From: Macrocystis pyrifera
Taxonomy: Eukaryota; Sar; Phaeophyceae; Laminariales; Laminariaceae
Length of the DNA: 64,000 nt
Assembly: GCA_031763025.1 (NCBI GenBank)
Contig: JASSKH010000030.1
Location: 124,001-188,000, forward strand
Reading direction: 5' to 3'
The notes under the pieces were generated by a model. That model saw only the letters and a list, made by a program, of their open reading frames with translations. It had not been told where the DNA came from and searched no databases. Both the position numbers and the translations under genes were made by a program. Shown here piece after piece: positions 1 to 11,105 of this stretch; the first letter of the stretch is position 1; every line of letters begins with the position of its first letter.

Positions 1-100
1 TTCTTACATTTCCCTCCATGGTGGTAAGAGGGATACGGGTCGGCCTCCGGAAGCGCTGCATTCAAGGCCCTTCTCCTTTGTGTGCTCCTAACCTCCGGGC

Positions 101-203
101 CCATTTAGGACTGCAGTTCCCGTTTTGGTGACAAAAATAGTCGAATTCTAAGCAACTAGTCGCCCCGAACCGGGGGACCGCAGTCCTAACAGTCCTAAAA
201 GGG
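101..203. mobile_element. Foldback MITE family B copy 1
   Basis: Left arm TTTAGGACTGCAGTTCCCGT, right arm GGGACCGCAGTCCTAA. About 30 bp of loop contain TCGAATTCTAAGCAACTAG. Confidence 0.75.
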
Positions 204-299
204 TCGCTCGTAAAGTTGTGGCCTGCTATGGCTCGGACAAAGCGCTTGGCAGATCACTTGGCCCCGCACCTCGCACAGATCATCCACAGATGACCTATT

Positions 300-1080
300 C
301 TCACAGTTCATGAGCTAGATCAATCAAGGCAGATATATCTATTCCCGATATAATATGAACTGTACTCAGATAGATCTATTCCCGATATAATATGATCTGT
401 ACTCAGATAGATCTATTCCCGATATAATATGATCTGTACTATGATATTGGTAGCTCATGTTGCCGTGCGGGACCCCGTATAACCTGCGCGGTATATCGTA
501 CGTAGGACACGTTTCCTGGGTTGGGTCTGTGCTGTACGCATTCTGCATAACGTCTCACAGCGGCATGTTAGGATTTATAGTACATTATCTACAGTACATC
601 GTAATCTCTTCGGCGTGTGCATGGTTCCCAAAGAGTTGCTACTAATAGCGGGAGCGTGTACAGATCCTCCTACACAGGATCTCACAACGGTAGATGAGGA
701 ACCAGCTGATCTATCTGAGGATGATCTATCTGTAGATGACCTATCTGTAGATCACCTGTCTGACGTGTGCATCGAAGGGTTAACAGTGGGAGCATACCGT
801 ATAGGTCCTGCTCAGCACCTCATAACGACAGGTTAGGATCTATCTGATCTATCTGTCTATCTGTAGATGATATATATGTAGATGATCTATCTGTAGATTA
901 TCTACTAATATCTGTAGATGATCTATCTGTAGATGATATATCCGATGTGTGCCTCGAAGGGTTAACAATGGGAGCGTACTGTATAGATCCTGCGCAGCAC
1001 CTCATCACGGCAGGATAGGATCTGGATGATCAATCTGTACATGATATATCTGTAGATGATTTATTTGTCCGACATGTACA
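300..1080. repeat. GATC-rich family G repeat and a tandem duplication
   Basis: At 300-600 the minus strand carries the family G core (CACCCGGCAACATGAGCTAG-like). From 690 the unit GATCTATCTGTAGATGATC repeats. A block with ATCGAAGGGTTAACAGTGGG and CAGCACCTCATAACG occurs twice, at 766-835 and 944-1015. Confidence 0.7.
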
Positions 1081-2867
1081 TGGTTCCCAAAGTGTTAGCG
1101 TGCAGCAGAGTAGTTACCTCCGAGTGAGCATAAGAAACGGCGAAATCAAAACAATCATCAACATAGATTTCCTACCGCAATAATATTATGCTTCCGAAAA
1201 AAGGCACAGGACGCATGTACGGGAGAATATTCGATTGGTGAAAATGATTGATACATGCGCAGCACATTGTCGGATGGCAATCGAAATACCATTCAATCAC
1301 ACTCGCATATGTATATACGCCCCAATCGCATTCACATTCATAATCCCAATCGTATATATTTATCTTAAGAATGATCATAATCATAGTCATCACCAAGAAC
1401 ATGCAAACAAAAACGAGGTTTTCGCAAGGAAATTCGTAGTTCAATGGCCCCCTTCCATTTAAGCTCGGAACGTAGATGTTCCGCTGAGCTCCTAGAGACA
1501 GGGCAAGGGGCTGGTGCAATCAATGCCCATCTACCTGCCACGTTACTACCAGCCCCAATATGCCGACGATGGCGGCGGCAGCAGCAGCAGCAGCAGCGAT
1601 AGATGCATGACATTTTGCGTATCACACGGACAGAAAAAAAAAACGCGTTCCACACGGCTCAATTTACTACGAGCGAATGCGAGCTTCTAACCTTGACGGC
1701 ACCAACACAGCAGCACCTGGTAGGGGCTAGTATTGGATATCGTGCCGGAAGTATCGATATATCGATAAATCGATGTATCGAAATTTATCTGTGCCTTATA
1801 ATATCGAAGGCGTTTGGCCCTACATCCCCGGGCATCCCCGTGTTTTGTATGCAGGTATTGAACGAAAGCTTCAATCTAAAAAAAAATATCGAGATCGTAC
1901 CGACTACGATTAGTTATATTTCAATTTTTCGGTACCGTGTCGAAATCGATTCCGATATCGATATCCGATATCCCTCAACACTAACAGGGACCCCTTTCGA
2001 ATTGCCTGAAGCGCCTGGCGCACTCCGTACGAAATCCACCGACGCACACTACTGATAGTTGACGACAGTCACCATATCCTGCTGCGCGAGTTTTCCATTA
2101 AAATCGACAGCTATAAATATCACTTTTCTTCTCTCAAGGACCGTCACCACGCCGAGGCGGAATACTCGCGAACGACAACTACTAATACGTACGCACTACC
2201 GTAAAGCAATACGCACCACTCCGTATCAACCGAGACAAAAGGACCATTTTTGGATGAAACATAAAACATGCAAAGGGTCCACGAATTTGCGACAGAGCGG
2301 ATCACTCTATTTTATAGTATTCTTGCAGGGAGGGACCCAATCAACAATCAACCAACTGCGTTGGGGCGACGAAAAGCGCGCTCGCGAACACCCCCGAAGG
2401 TCAAAGCCTCTCGTCGCGCACGTAGGGCTACCATGGGGTGGCAGCACCAGCACGACCAGTCACCAGTCACCGGCTCTACGTAGAGCTCTTTCGACCGCAA
2501 TTCAGTAAATACTACTGGTACCTGGTAGCAACAGTTAGTGCTATATACCGGTAACACTCCTGCTGGCCGGGAATATAAGAGCCGTTTGATGCTCAAATTG
2601 GTGTCCAAACGGGGGCTATATTGCCGGCAGAGGCTAGAGTTGTAGCCTAGCGTTTGAGCCCGATATTCCATATTCCAGGAGGACTTTGCACACCATCTTT
2701 CGACGATACTCTTACGGGATTGCTCGCTGACCAACACGCCCCGACCGGCGTATACACATCGCGACGTATTCTGTGGCAAACTTGGCAAACCTCGCTCGAG
2801 GAACGAAGAGACAAGAGTGAACAGCGAACAGCCAAACGCGAAGAGCTCGCTCCCAAAACAGCAAAGA
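1081..2867. other. Intergenic stretch, nothing recognised
   Basis: AT-richer than the gene regions, with ATCGAT-rich words at 1740-1980. A weakly similar stretch (TTGGATATCGT, then CGATTTCTCGG) occurs at 22590-22830, so an old repeat is possible. Confidence 0.4.
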
Positions 2868-2941
2868 AAGCGACGAACAACAACAACAGCAACAACAACA
2901 GCAGCAACAACAGCAACAACAGCAACAACAACAAGAATAAA
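2868..2941. repeat. (AAC/AGC)n microsatellite
   Basis: CAACAACAACAGCAACAACA and similar words; open in several frames as poly-Asn/Gln/Thr, which is not evidence for a gene. Confidence 0.85.
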
Positions 2942-3214
2942 AATGTTGATTGTTATCCATCGACCGGTTCGGTCAAGCCCACGGGTTGACGTACACAGGC
3001 AACTACTGCTGTACGCAAACGATACGCCAATGAATGCCAATGGTCAGAACACGGATAATTTTTCGTTCGAAGGGGCCAAGAGAACGTCTTGAAAAGCTCT
3101 ACCAGATGATATACCATACTCTCGCTACAGCAGTAGGTTATAGCTGTATCGCCATTGCCTCTATTTCTCCTGTGTGTTCGTTTTCGTTTCGAGAAACGCT
3201 ACGTGACACGTTTA

Positions 3215-3308
3215 ACCCTTTTTAGCACTGCAGTCCCGTTTCGGTGACAAGCTACTTGTAGTTCGAGTGGTTTGTCCTCAAAAAACGGGACTGCAGTGCT
3301 AAAAGGGT
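3215..3308. mobile_element. Foldback MITE family B copy 2
   Basis: Arms TTTAGCACTGCAGTCCCG and CGGGACTGCAGTGCTAAA are perfect complements over 18 bp, so this is the best-preserved B hairpin. Confidence 0.85.
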
Positions 3309-3602
3309 CGACACTACTGCTGTACGCACATACGTACGTACCCGCCGACGGGACAGCAGGCAATTTCGTGTCCTGCCGCTTTCGATAGCCTATCTCCCCC
3401 CTATTACAGATGGACCTTTTAGTACAGCAGCAGTACTTTCGTTTCTGGTACAAACTACTTGGGAGTTGTGAGAAACGTGTTTCCGCACGCTGCGATAGAA
3501 AATGGCAAATTTAACCCAACCAAATGCGGGCATCAGATCCACGGCGGCGGTGTGTCATTCCCTCGCACCACGACGGCTCTGTGTCACTTTATTGGATGCT
3601 AT

Positions 3603-3711
3603 TATTACAGGGGGCCCTAGTAAACAGGACCTACGGTACATACAAAAACCTATATATTCACCTATTTTTACTAATAATATTTGGTCCTATTTACTATGGC
3701 CCCCCGTAACA
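3603..3711. mobile_element. MITE family A copy 1
   Basis: About 109 bp with inverted ends related to TATTACGGGGGACCATAGTA. The centre has ACAAAAACCTATATATT and CTATTTTTACTAATAAT. Upstream of DUF1499. Confidence 0.8.
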
Positions 3712-4311
3712 ATGGTTTCGTCATCGATACCAAGAAACGAGACACGCTCCACTCCGACTGAGCAGCACGACAGTACCCTGCTGTGTCACACAACCAAGAC
3801 TGTGGCTGCACAGCTACCCGCTGCGACCTGGAAACGCCTACTGCGGGGTGTCGGAGGCTGCTATTGCTAAGAGCCTGTAAACTGCTGCAGACTGTAGGTT
3901 GGAGACCAACAGACTACTGCATGCGGTATTGTTCTACAGTAATAGGCCGTTGATTCTTGACTGCTGTAGACCATAGGCCGTCTGGTAGACTGTTGTGTGA
4001 CAGTAGACTACTGAGACTGCTGATAAACACACACTACTGTGCCTGGTAGATTTGGTGTAGACCGTAGGGTGCTGTAGATCCGCAAGCTGAAAAGGGAGTG
4101 GCAAGAAAGCAGGTGTTCGTCCGTTCCTCGTACGAGCTTATACATGTACGTAGACACCCGGCAAGAACGTAGAACATTGAAAAAAAACTCTTGAAAAGCT
4201 AAGGACAAAAAATGTAGCCACCGTGGCAAGTACCCGGTCGGGCATGTAACACCGACCAGTCCAACACGACTTTGTAAGGCCACGTGGGGTATATAGGGTG
4301 TGTGCGTCCGA

Positions 4312-4477
4312 ACCAAAGATGTCAGGAGACATGTCAAGCCACACACAAATGTGTGCTGTCAAGGGTGTAGGGCCGAGTGTTACACACTAAAACCTAGTAG
4401 TTTGGTGTCAGTCAAGGCATGTCAAGGCAAAGTTGCTGTCTGTCAAGGGGTGAATGAAGTCTCCTGACATCTTTGGT
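4312..4477. repeat. Inverted repeat with 19-bp arms
   Basis: ACCAAAGATGTCAGGAGAC at 4312-4330 and its exact complement at 4459-4477. The 128-bp loop holds three TGTCAAGG words. A related TGACGG/GTCAAGG stretch lies at 10540-10760. Confidence 0.65.
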
Positions 4478-5029
4478 CCCAACTGCAATGATGCACGACC
4501 GACACACGCCCGTCAGGGCGATGCGATCGCAATCCATTGTGTATTTGGTCGGTATCATATGTAGGGGTGCCGAATAGGTTGTAACTTATCCCGGCGCTGT
4601 GCTGGGTCAGGGTCCGCGGGTCCCAAACGTCTTTGAGGCGCAGCGTCAACGTTTCGCCGTTCCGCGAAAAATCAAGGATCAAGGGGCAATGTCAACATTC
4701 AGGATATCTGTATATATACGTATACACCTGGTATATATATTATACCTGGCACGTGATAATATTCCAGACAATTATCACATCAGCGTAATCGAGACGAAGC
4801 CAATGGTGTATCGAGCGATGCACGAGCATCATACTTCGGTTTGTCGATTGTTGGGGTGTGAGGGTCCTGTCTGTTACTCCCGTATTTCGGGGGAAGATAG
4901 ACAGCACTCAGACAGAAGCAAGTATGGTCCATAAAAACAGGGAGGGGGGCATATTATACTGGTTAATAGTTAATAGTGAATATTGGTGTAAGTTTGGGTC
5001 CATCGTGGGTCCTGATTGTTACAGAGGGC

Positions 5030-5115
5030 CATACACAGTCAGTGATCAGGGCCCATCATGTACACAAAAACCTATATATTCCAGTGATTTTTACAAGCAT
5101 ATTTGGTCCTGACCA
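5030..5115. mobile_element. Diverged relative of MITE family A
   Basis: It shares the A centre (ACACAAAAACCTATATATTC, TATTTGGTCCT) but its ends are GATCAGGGCCCATCATG-like. A sister copy with the same ends lies at 12030-12118. Confidence 0.5.
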
Positions 5116-6247
5116 CCTGGCACTATTTTCCCTCGTTATACTACTCCCGCCAGTAATAGGTGTCGCTGACGTGAGACGTATATATCATACTTCATGCCGG
5201 CCGGCGGGTACGACACGACAGGTTTTGGTTTGCTCTGCTCTGTGCCTCCGATGAACCGCATAAAAAGCACTCGTAAGACTCGTACTTGGCTGAGCTACTG
5301 CTGTACGTAGAGCGGTAGGGTAAGCTGTTCATCTCTCATCTGCTCATGCTTCAACTGCTGTCGTACGACTCGGAAGAGAGACTGAGAAAGTAGTTGCGCC
5401 ACCCAACCGCAAACCACGAACCGGACTCTTAGGCTCCACGTATACCTGGTACGTACGTACTCTGCTTGCAGACTTTGTATCATCATCTGCTGCTTGCTGC
5501 TACTGCTGTTGTAACTGCTGCTGTTACATGCTACCCTGGAACCGTATACCTGGTACCTGGTATAACATATTCCTGGTACGTATATGGAGGGAAGTACGCA
5601 GGAGTGTACCAGGTAGTGCGATTTGCGACGTACGGCTTGCTTGGTGAACGTCGTCACTGCTGCTGCCGCTGCTACAGACTATATACGCAAATACGAGGCA
5701 AGTACCGAACACTGGCCAACTGCCGAACGTGTACGACCACCGGTGGCATGCCAAACCCAGAACAGTGCCCCTGAGCCGACCATGATAGCGGAGCCGCTTG
5801 TCGGCCGGTGTTCAGCAGTCGGTGGTGGTGTGTTGCATCAAGAAGGGGATCCTACTGCTGTACCTGTATGGGGGGAAACGGGGGGTAGCCAAGTAGCCAA
5901 GCAAGCTCTCACCTCTAACGCCCCATATTGTCGATGGCGGGCGGAAGGCCAGCGTCCTCGATCCGGCAAGAAGGACCGTGGTTGCCCCAGTAGCCATAAA
6001 CCTCATCAACATGGTCATGAGGTAGCACCGAGCAGCTACTACAAGGTGTCAGTCACAGCACGAGCAGTCAGGCAAGTCAGTCATGGAGCTCTATCATAGG
6101 GTCGCTGTGCAGTGTGTGCCCCCTCTGTAAACATCCTTCAAATCATGATGTGAACTCCCTCGTCGTGCGCGTGTGAAGTGAACCCTGAACCTTGTGACCT
6201 GTGTGCGACACTGCTGCTGCGACGGTGCGTGGGAAAAGAGAAACACC

Positions 6248-8756
6248 ATGGGGTGCCTATCTGTGACTATCGTAGAGATCCTTTCTTTGGGATTGGTCTG
6301 CCTCCCTAAGGCCAGCAGCTTCGTGGCGCCTGGGGGCGGTGTGGGATGGAAGCACGCTGGGCATTCTCGGAGGGCTACAACAGCAGCGGTGTCCATGATG
6401 GCAGAGGTGTGATGATGTGATGGCGCCTTCTTGTAGCGGTGGCGCTGCTGCTGCTGTAGCGGCGGCGCGTTTCATCAAGTTCCCAGCGGGTAGATTAGAA
6501 GATCGTCGCATACAGCAGTATGATCAAGTGTACCGGAACTGCCAGTACTCCCAGTACCTCGCCAGCAACAGCACTGCCTCAGTACCTCAGAGTACGTTAT
6601 GCCACGTATGAGTGCAGTATAAATACGCCTCAACACCGAGCTGTTGTGGTTTGCCATGCTCAAACTACTGGTGCGTATTGGCACAGCAGTAGTCTTCTGC
6701 TGTACGTACTGCTGTGCTACAGCTGTGTCGACCTTTGAATAGTTTTGTGTGCTCGTATTGCTGTTGTGGTACCTGGTATTGCTGTATTCTGCTGAGAACG
6801 GATTATTTCTGGCACTGCCAGTAGACACCAGGAGCAGTACGTACAGCAGTAGTAGTACAACAGCAATACGGCAGTTTTCGATAATCCACCAATTGAACGG
6901 CAGCACCAGCAACACGCCAACACCAACACCAACACCAGAATGACCACCAGGCCCATGGGAGCCCCGTCGCACCGCAATACGAGAAGCTCTCGCTGTTGCT
7001 ATTGATGGAACGCACCCACCCTGGCTCTCTCGCTACAGCAGCGAACACAGCGGCAGCAGTAGCAGCAGCTGCTCCAGCAGCAGCAGGCGCAGCAGCAGTA
7101 GAACAACGCACCGCCACCGCGTCCCCTCATAGCGGATGTCGCAGTGTTGGCGCAACCTCAACCCCTGCACTTGGGCCTAAAAATGAGACAAAAACGAAAC
7201 GTGAGTTGACGGAGGTACGCCGCACACGCACGAAAAAGCGCCAGTGATGTCAACCGTCGCTGCAATGGCACGCGGAGCCCGCAGCAGGGGGTTTCTGCCG
7301 TTGCTGCCGTCGCTGTGGTTGCGACGGTAGCCAAGTTTGCTGCGTGCTCAATATAACCACTACCCCTCCTTTTGCTCGGGGGAAGAGGGGCGTTACGATA
7401 ATCCTCAGCAGACGCCGCGCAGCCCTCACGGGCAAGGCCTCGCCGCGCCCTGCCCCCCCCCCCCCCCTCTCTATGATTGTACTTCTTTCTACTTATTCTC
7501 CCTAAGACAACCCTCCATGCATTCGACGCTGTCATCCACATGCAATAAGGTGCGCCTCACAAGCGGTTCTCGGTAGGGCGCGGCTCACCCTTCATGCGAC
7601 TCGCCGAACACCTCACAGCGCTTGGCGCTTGGCGCAAGTAATGTTTGCCTGGTCGGTGAACAACCCGACTTGCTCTGTCCCGGCAGTGTGAGGGCACGAG
7701 GGTCTATGGTCGTGCGACTTCGACCATGCAGCTACATCCTTTGCTTCCGCTCTCCCTCTATAATGACACCCCCCCCCCGCGCTTCGCGCTTGGTGCAAGC
7801 AATGTCTGCCTGGTGGGTTAAAAGCCGACGTGCTCCGTCGCGGCATTGTAGGGATGCGAGGGTCTATGGTCATACGACTACGGTCATGCATGACAGGAGT
7901 ACCCCCCCCCCCCCCGCCCCTCCCCCCACTCAAGAAAAAACGAGAGACGAGAAAGTTGAATTGGCAACATGAAGTAAGGAACATGCCAAAAAAGAGGTTG
8001 GCAGCCAAAGTTGATAGAACTGTGTGGGAGAGAGTAACAAAAGGATGAGCTGGAATAAGGTGGGATAGCATAGTTGAGAAACTATGGAAAAATATAGAAG
8101 CAAACCAAGGGGAGATGATGTCCGCAGAGAAGTTTGGAAGGTACAAGGCAGAAGTCGAAGAAAGGATAGAAAGAAGGGGATGGCTAGCGCTAAGAAACAA
8201 GGTGAAATCGGAGAACCACTTAGAGATATACGGGGGATTGAGCGAAGGGATAATAATTAAAACGTATTTGCACGGCCCAATGGACTTCGCGATAACGCTA
8301 AAACTGCGATTTCGTGTAGATGACCTGAACCTGCCAAAAAGAAGAGAGAGGTATACCAGTAGCCGGGGAGGAGGAGGAAGTAGATGCACAGATGTGCCTG
8401 TGTGGCAAAGCAATAGAGTAGAACTCACATAGTAGGAGAATGTGAAAGGTACAACGAGGAACGGGATGTAATACTGTAGAAGAGATAAGGGAAATAGACG
8501 AATGTGACGTTGACGAGTTTGGTACACTAGATAGCAGAGAAAACGATCGCTATCCTGGGAGATAGATGGTGGCCACGGGCGACCAAGCAGGCAGGGGATA
8601 ATATTAGCAAAACAATCCTGTGTGATATAAGGAAACAACGTAAGGAACGCCCAATTGTTCGAAGTGTCTATCTATTAGGAGTAGGAACGGTGCTCCGTCT
8701 CGAAAGGGATGCGTGGTCAATGGTCAAATGACTAAAGCAAGCAACAAATGAGTACG

Positions 8757-8791
<35 letters not shown>

Positions 8792-11068
8792 CCTCCGTCT
8801 ACAACTACGTCCCTCCTATACACTCTCCCTTTAAAACAACACTTTTCCTCCCCCTCCCCCCCCCCCTGCCCTTCTACAACTGTTATGTGAAGTACGCCCC
8901 CCTCCAACTATTGCGCAAACCCCCGTCCACCCGGCTGCAACCATCGAGCTCTGTGCGCCCTGTCTGCCTGCGGTAGGTGCCCGGTCTTCTTGCGATCGGA
9001 CCATCGGCGCCCCATTGAGTGGGACAAGCGAGTCCCCCAACGGGGGATCTCGGGGTCGAGAATTGAAGGAGCACAGGGTTAGGGGGGTTGCCACAGACCA
9101 TGTAAATATGGCCCCAACTTTTCAGGTCTCCTTCCAGCCAGTAGACGTTGCCGGGGGTCAAATTGTTTAGAGGTACCCCCATTGACCGGTCTAGTACTGG
9201 TGTTTCGGGATGATTCATCTGGTGAGCACGCCACACATATTTTTTCCACCCTGCTTCCGGTTGGCAGCGCTGAGCCCACGAGAGTAGACTACGAATACCA
9301 CTTACCAGATATTTCGACCAAAATTATTTGCGGTGGCCGACCCTCAATTTTGGTTGGCGTTAGAATCAGGGTGCCTCCGCGGCGGCGGTGTAGCCACATA
9401 CCTGGGTTCGGTTTGGAGGGGCTCTGGTTTGGTGGGATCCTTGTGGCAAGTGGGAGCGCGCCACAAACATGTGCGCGTGTGCGTGTGTTGACTAATGAAA
9501 CATCCCGAAAAAAATAGTAGTTGACCAAGCTATGGGTTTCGTCGATCGCGTGGTACAAGCTCTACTCGATCCCACCCCGTCCTGATTGATCCCACTTGTA
9601 CCTGAGCCCTCGGAACTGCCCCTGAGTCCCGTTTTGCAGTACTGGTATATTTTTTTTTTGACAGCGGGGCCCATCATGCACCCTGACCGCCCACCAAACA
9701 CCCCCCTAGTCGCACGCCGACTAAAATCGAGGGCTGGTCACACCCCAGACCCGACCAGGCCGCAAAAAAAATCGTCGAGTATGGGGTCAACTACCTTCCA
9801 TGCAGCATCCGGAACGACGCCTCTTCTCAGAAGCGTTCCGTACTTTTGCGAATATGCTTTTCCAGGGACCCGACTTTGGCTATGTTTTTTTTTTTCCCTG
9901 GCGCAAAACAGTTTTCTAAGAAACTTCTGAACTTTGCTCGCCGTCTCTATTCTATACCTGGTACATTGTACGTGTGGACTGTTTTGTTTTGGCACTCCAT
10001 CACGGTCACGAGCGAGCCAATTCAACCATGGTTACACGTGTCGGACGGATCCTCTACAGATAGATGATCTACAGATCGATCATCTACAGATATATCATCT
10101 ACAGATCGATCATCTGCAGATCGATCATCTACAGATCGATCACCTACAGATAGATCACCTACAGATAGATCATCTATAGATAAATAATCTAGATCCTAAG
10201 TTGCTGTTACGATACATTGTGAAGGATCTGTGTATATAATACAGATGCAACTCAGGAAGCAGGTCCTACTGTAGACCATGCAGGATATACGACTTCTACC
10301 CGGCAACATGAGCTAGATCGCACAGATCGTGAATGATCTATCTATCTTCCCTGACATATCTGCTGTACATCATGAAGCGGGAAAGATCTATCTAATCTGT
10401 ACGATGTATTAATCGGAGAGTGGGCATGGTAAGAGAGGCCGTCCCACCCCGCGCGACACGAAACCGTTTGTTGAGGCGACACCATTGGTCGAGGACAGAG
10501 ATGTTGGTTGTCGTCATTTCTACTCCTTGACGGACATCCGTTTAGGACAGACGTCAAGGGCAGACGTTAATGACACCCGTCCAGGATGTCAAGAAAATTC
10601 AGAAACCTAGTCTAGTATGTCGAGTATGAAGAGACGTTGACGGAAAGCCGTCAAGGAAAGCCACCAAGGACGCCAAGGAACTCACAACACTAAAACTAGT
10701 ATGTTACGTCTAAATTGGCCGTGACGGGCCAACACCAGACCGTCAACCGACATGTTTGGTAGAGAGTGTCGCACAGCGCGGTCGCGGGGGGACGCGGAGA
10801 CGACGCATTCATCACCATTCCAGTTGTTTATTCGGTTTTGTTTTTCGGGTCGAAGTATTATTGCAGCAAAGGACAGTAATCAGGACAAAAAAATGTGTGG
10901 AAACATAGGGGAATGAGTAGATGGTGCTTGGGTCCATCGTAGGTTCTAATTTTCATGTATTACTATGTATTTTTACGTATTACTATGTATTAGTATAGTC
11001 TCCCGTGATAGGAGGAGTGTGATGTTTCAACAACAAAATCTAATATTTTTGCAATTTTCTCATCCCTG

Positions 11069-11105
<37 letters not shown>

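Larger units (their letters stand above)
3712..6247. other. 5' flank of DUF1499 gene, nothing coding recognised
   Basis: Apart from the inverted repeat at 4312 and the MITE A relative at 5030, it holds many short words CTACTGCTGTACG and TACCTGGTA. No TATA or CCAAT box stands out in the last 300 bp before the ATG at 6248. Confidence 0.4.

Noticed and set aside
2647..3040. Poly-Leu/Val/Cys open frames on the minus strand
   Set aside because: They are translations of the AAC/AGC microsatellite and have no family support.
7613..8638. A 341-codon minus-strand open frame
   Set aside because: It runs antisense through two SINE-like copies and the LINE fragment; its length comes from repeat sequence, not from a gene.
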